A stretch of DNA of 64,000 nt. Origin: Gellertiella hungarica. Its GTDB lineage: Bacteria > Pseudomonadota > Alphaproteobacteria > Rhizobiales > Rhizobiaceae. The notes beneath the pieces were generated by a model that had not been told where the DNA came from, made no database searches, and was given only the letters and a program-made list of their open reading frames with translations. This document shows, in pieces, positions 62,335 to 64,000 of this stretch. The position numbers were made by a program, and so were the translations under genes. The stretch lies in NCBI RefSeq assembly GCF_014197145.1, contig NZ_JACIEZ010000002.1, positions 186,001 to 250,000 of the forward strand. The letters are read 5' to 3'. Within the stretch, counting starts at the first letter, position 1; every line of letters begins with the position of its first letter.

Positions 62335-64000
62335 CGGCCGGTGGCGTCGATCTCACCAATTGCGATCGGGAACCCATACATATTCCCGGCACCATCCAGC
62401 CCCACGGCTGCCTTGTGGCCCTTTCCGGCGATTTCAGCGCCGTGGTGCGCCATTCGGCGAACTTTGCCGCCATGACCGGCCTGCCCGAACCCGTGGCCGG
62501 CCAGCCGCTTCATGAGGTCGTCGGTCCGGAAATCATGCATTCGCTGCGCAACGCGCTCGGCATCTCTGCCGATCCCGCGCGGCCCGGCCTGCTCTTTGCC
62601 CAGGCCCTGCCCAGCGGCCGGCTGGTGGACATCACCGTCCACCGCTATCTCGATGCCGTGATCGTGGAGTTCGAGCCGACCGTCGCGGGGGATCAGCCGA
62701 TCCGGCTGGTGCGCGACCTGACCGATCGCATCAACCGGCTGGAGACGGTGGATCAACTGGTCAACACGGCCACCCGGCTTGTCGCGGGGCTCCTGGGCTA
62801 TGACCGGGTGATGATCTACCGCTTCGAGCAGGATGGTGCGGGAAAGGTTCTGAGCGAGGCAAAGCGGCCGGATCTCGAGAGCTTCCTCGGCCAGTATTTC
62901 CCGGCCTCCGACATCCCCAGGCAGGCCCGGGCGCTTTATGTGCGCAACACCATCCGCACCATCTCGGATGTCCGCTACGAGCGGGTCGCGCTGCTGCCGG
63001 ATGCTGCGGAACGGGCCGCCCCGCTGGACATGTCCTATGCGCATCTGCGCAGCGTCTCGCCCATTCACTGCGAGTATCTGCAGAACATGGGCGTCTCTGC
63101 CTCGATGTCCATTTCCATCATTCTGGACGGCGAGTTGTGGGGGCTGATCGCCTGCCACCATTATCAGCCGAAGCGGCTGACCATGGCCGAGCGGGTTGCG
63201 GCCGAGATGTTCGGCTCCTTCTTCTCGCTGAAGCTCCAGACGCTGAAGCAGAAGCGTACGCTGGAGACGGCCAACAACGCGCGGCGCTCGCTGGACCAGT
63301 TCCTGCGTCTGGCCGCCCATCACCAGGACCTGCGCCAGCTTCTGAAGGATACCCTGCCCGAATTCGCCCGGCTGATGCCCTGCGATGGCATCGGCCTGTG
63401 GATGGAGGGCAGCTGGTCCGCCGTCGGAGATGTGCCGGCGGAGGAGGTGGCTATCCAGCTTTCCCGCCATCAGATGGTCGAGGAGCGCGGCCGCGTGTGG
63501 TCCAGTCACGCGCTCAGCCGCGATCTGCCCGGCCTCCAGCCGCTCCTCGGAAAGACGGCAGGCGCGCTGATCGTGCCGGTCTCGCAGGTCTCCAGCGATC
63601 ACCTCATGTTTTTCCGCAACGAGCTCGTCCATACGCTGAACTGGGCGGGCAATCCGGACAAGTCCTATTCCACCGGGCCGCACGGTGATCGCCTCACGCC
63701 GCGAAAGAGCTTCGCCATCTGGAAGGAAACCGTGCGCGAGCAGGCCCAGCCCTGGACGGAATCCGATCTCGAGACCGCAGATGCCGCCCGTGCCGCCATT
63801 GTCGAGGTGGTGCTGCGCCACAACGAGCTGATGTCGGAGGAGCGCGACAAGGCCGAGGTTCGCCAGCGGATGCTCAACGAGGAGCTCAACCATCGCGTCA
63901 AGAACGTCCTTGCGATCATCAAGTCGCTGGTTGCCCATTCCAACCGGGAGGAACGCCCGCTCGCCGATTACGTGGATACGCTGAAAGGCCGGCTCAGGGC
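62331..64000 (+). CDS. bphP: Bacteriophytochrome HWE-type histidine kinase, 3'-truncated by window end
   Basis: A red/far-red light sensor kinase; 556 codons are present and the frame is open at the edge. Residues 1-120 form the PAS domain with the biliverdin-linking Cys11 (DLTNCDREPIHIPGTIQPHG). The GAF domain has FPASDIPRQAR (PASDIP 191-196) and the chromophore-contacting His246 in RSVSPIHCEYLQNMG. The PHY domain carries the tongue motif GDRLTPRKSFAIWKE. The kinase begins with LNEELNHRVKNVLAIIKSLV, His521 being the expected phosphoacceptor of the HWE/HisKA_2 type. Whether a receiver domain follows cannot be seen. The gene overlaps bphO, which makes its chromophore. Confidence 0.95.
   Translation, partial: MTAGGVDLTNCDREPIHIPGTIQPHGCLVALSGDFSAVVRHSANFAAMTGLPEPVAGQPLHEVVGPEIMHSLRNALGISADPARPGLLFAQALPSGRLVDITVHRYLDAVIVEFEPTVAGDQPIRLVRDLTDRINRLETVDQLVNTATRLVAGLLGYDRVMIYRFEQDGAGKVLSEAKRPDLESFLGQYFPASDIPRQARALYVRNTIRTISDVRYERVALLPDAAERAAPLDMSYAHLRSVSPIHCEYLQNMGVSASMSISIILDGELWGLIACHHYQPKRLTMAERVAAEMFGSFFSLKLQTLKQKRTLETANNARRSLDQFLRLAAHHQDLRQLLKDTLPEFARLMPCDGIGLWMEGSWSAVGDVPAEEVAIQLSRHQMVEERGRVWSSHALSRDLPGLQPLLGKTAGALIVPVSQVSSDHLMFFRNELVHTLNWAGNPDKSYSTGPHGDRLTPRKSFAIWKETVREQAQPWTESDLETADAARAAIVEVVLRHNELMSEERDKAEVRQRMLNEELNHRVKNVLAIIKSLVAHSNREERPLADYVDTLKGRLR

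Noticed and set aside
1-64000. CRISPR arrays, rRNA genes, prophage or a replication origin
   Set aside because: Searched by eye for regularly spaced repeats, rRNA signatures, phage structural genes and DnaA-box clusters; none seen.

Overview
The window is high-G+C chromosomal DNA from an alphaproteobacterium of the order Hyphomicrobiales, most likely Rhizobiaceae (Agrobacterium/Rhizobium/Shinella/Ensifer type). The indications are a SAM-II riboswitch on an O-succinylhomoserine sulfhydrylase gene, an hslO-apaG-metZ-dcd neighbourhood, a BA14K-family protein, a PodJ-like polarity protein, and GC-rich palindromic repeats of the kind scattered through rhizobial genomes. No transposase, phage gene, integrase, CRISPR array or replication origin was seen.

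Layout. 1-6.8 kb: end of hslO, apaG, metZ with a SAM-II riboswitch and intrinsic terminator, dcd, tRNA-Gly(CCC), a membrane glycosyltransferase, a periplasmic solute-binding protein and a TerB-like protein. 6.9-13.2 kb: an S24/LexA-like regulator, a NarL-type response regulator, DUF952-pyrD, a MATE transporter, a CAP-domain lipoprotein, a small membrane protein and a TPR methyltransferase. 13.2-18.5 kb: repeat element A, the ligase-associated helicase/PdeM pair, and a TauE/SafE permease coupled to a TIGR02186-type protein. 18.8-28.6 kb: podJ-like gene, divergent from a three-gene fatty-acid beta-oxidation operon (acyl-CoA dehydrogenase, thiolase, bifunctional FadJ-like protein) that ends in a clear terminator. 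28.7-33.1 kb: two tandem paralogous chemotaxis receptors, each with a composite palindromic repeat at its 3' side; one keeps a small upstream membrane-protein gene and the other only a decayed remnant of it. 33.3-38.8 kb: a symporter-histidine kinase hybrid, mscL and an aminotransferase.

38.9-52.0 kb is a surface-glycan cluster: galE, CDP-glucose synthesis (rfbF), a 3,5-epimerase-like protein, two zinc-ribbon SAM methyltransferases, two paralogous GT-A glycosyltransferases, two SDR epimerases, an FAD oxidoreductase and two copies of a CmcI-type methyltransferase with identical proteins. Together they look able to make and transfer a methylated deoxy-sugar, but no obvious CDP-glucose 4,6-dehydratase is present.

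52.1-64.0 kb: a dipeptidase, a BA14K protein and an SDR, followed by the most interesting stretch: a CHASE2 class III nucleotide cyclase, a FecR-TPR-beta-barrel fusion protein, a divergent PycTM-like (Pycsar effector-like) membrane protein, and then heme oxygenase bphO overlapping a bacteriophytochrome HWE-kinase gene that runs off the window end.
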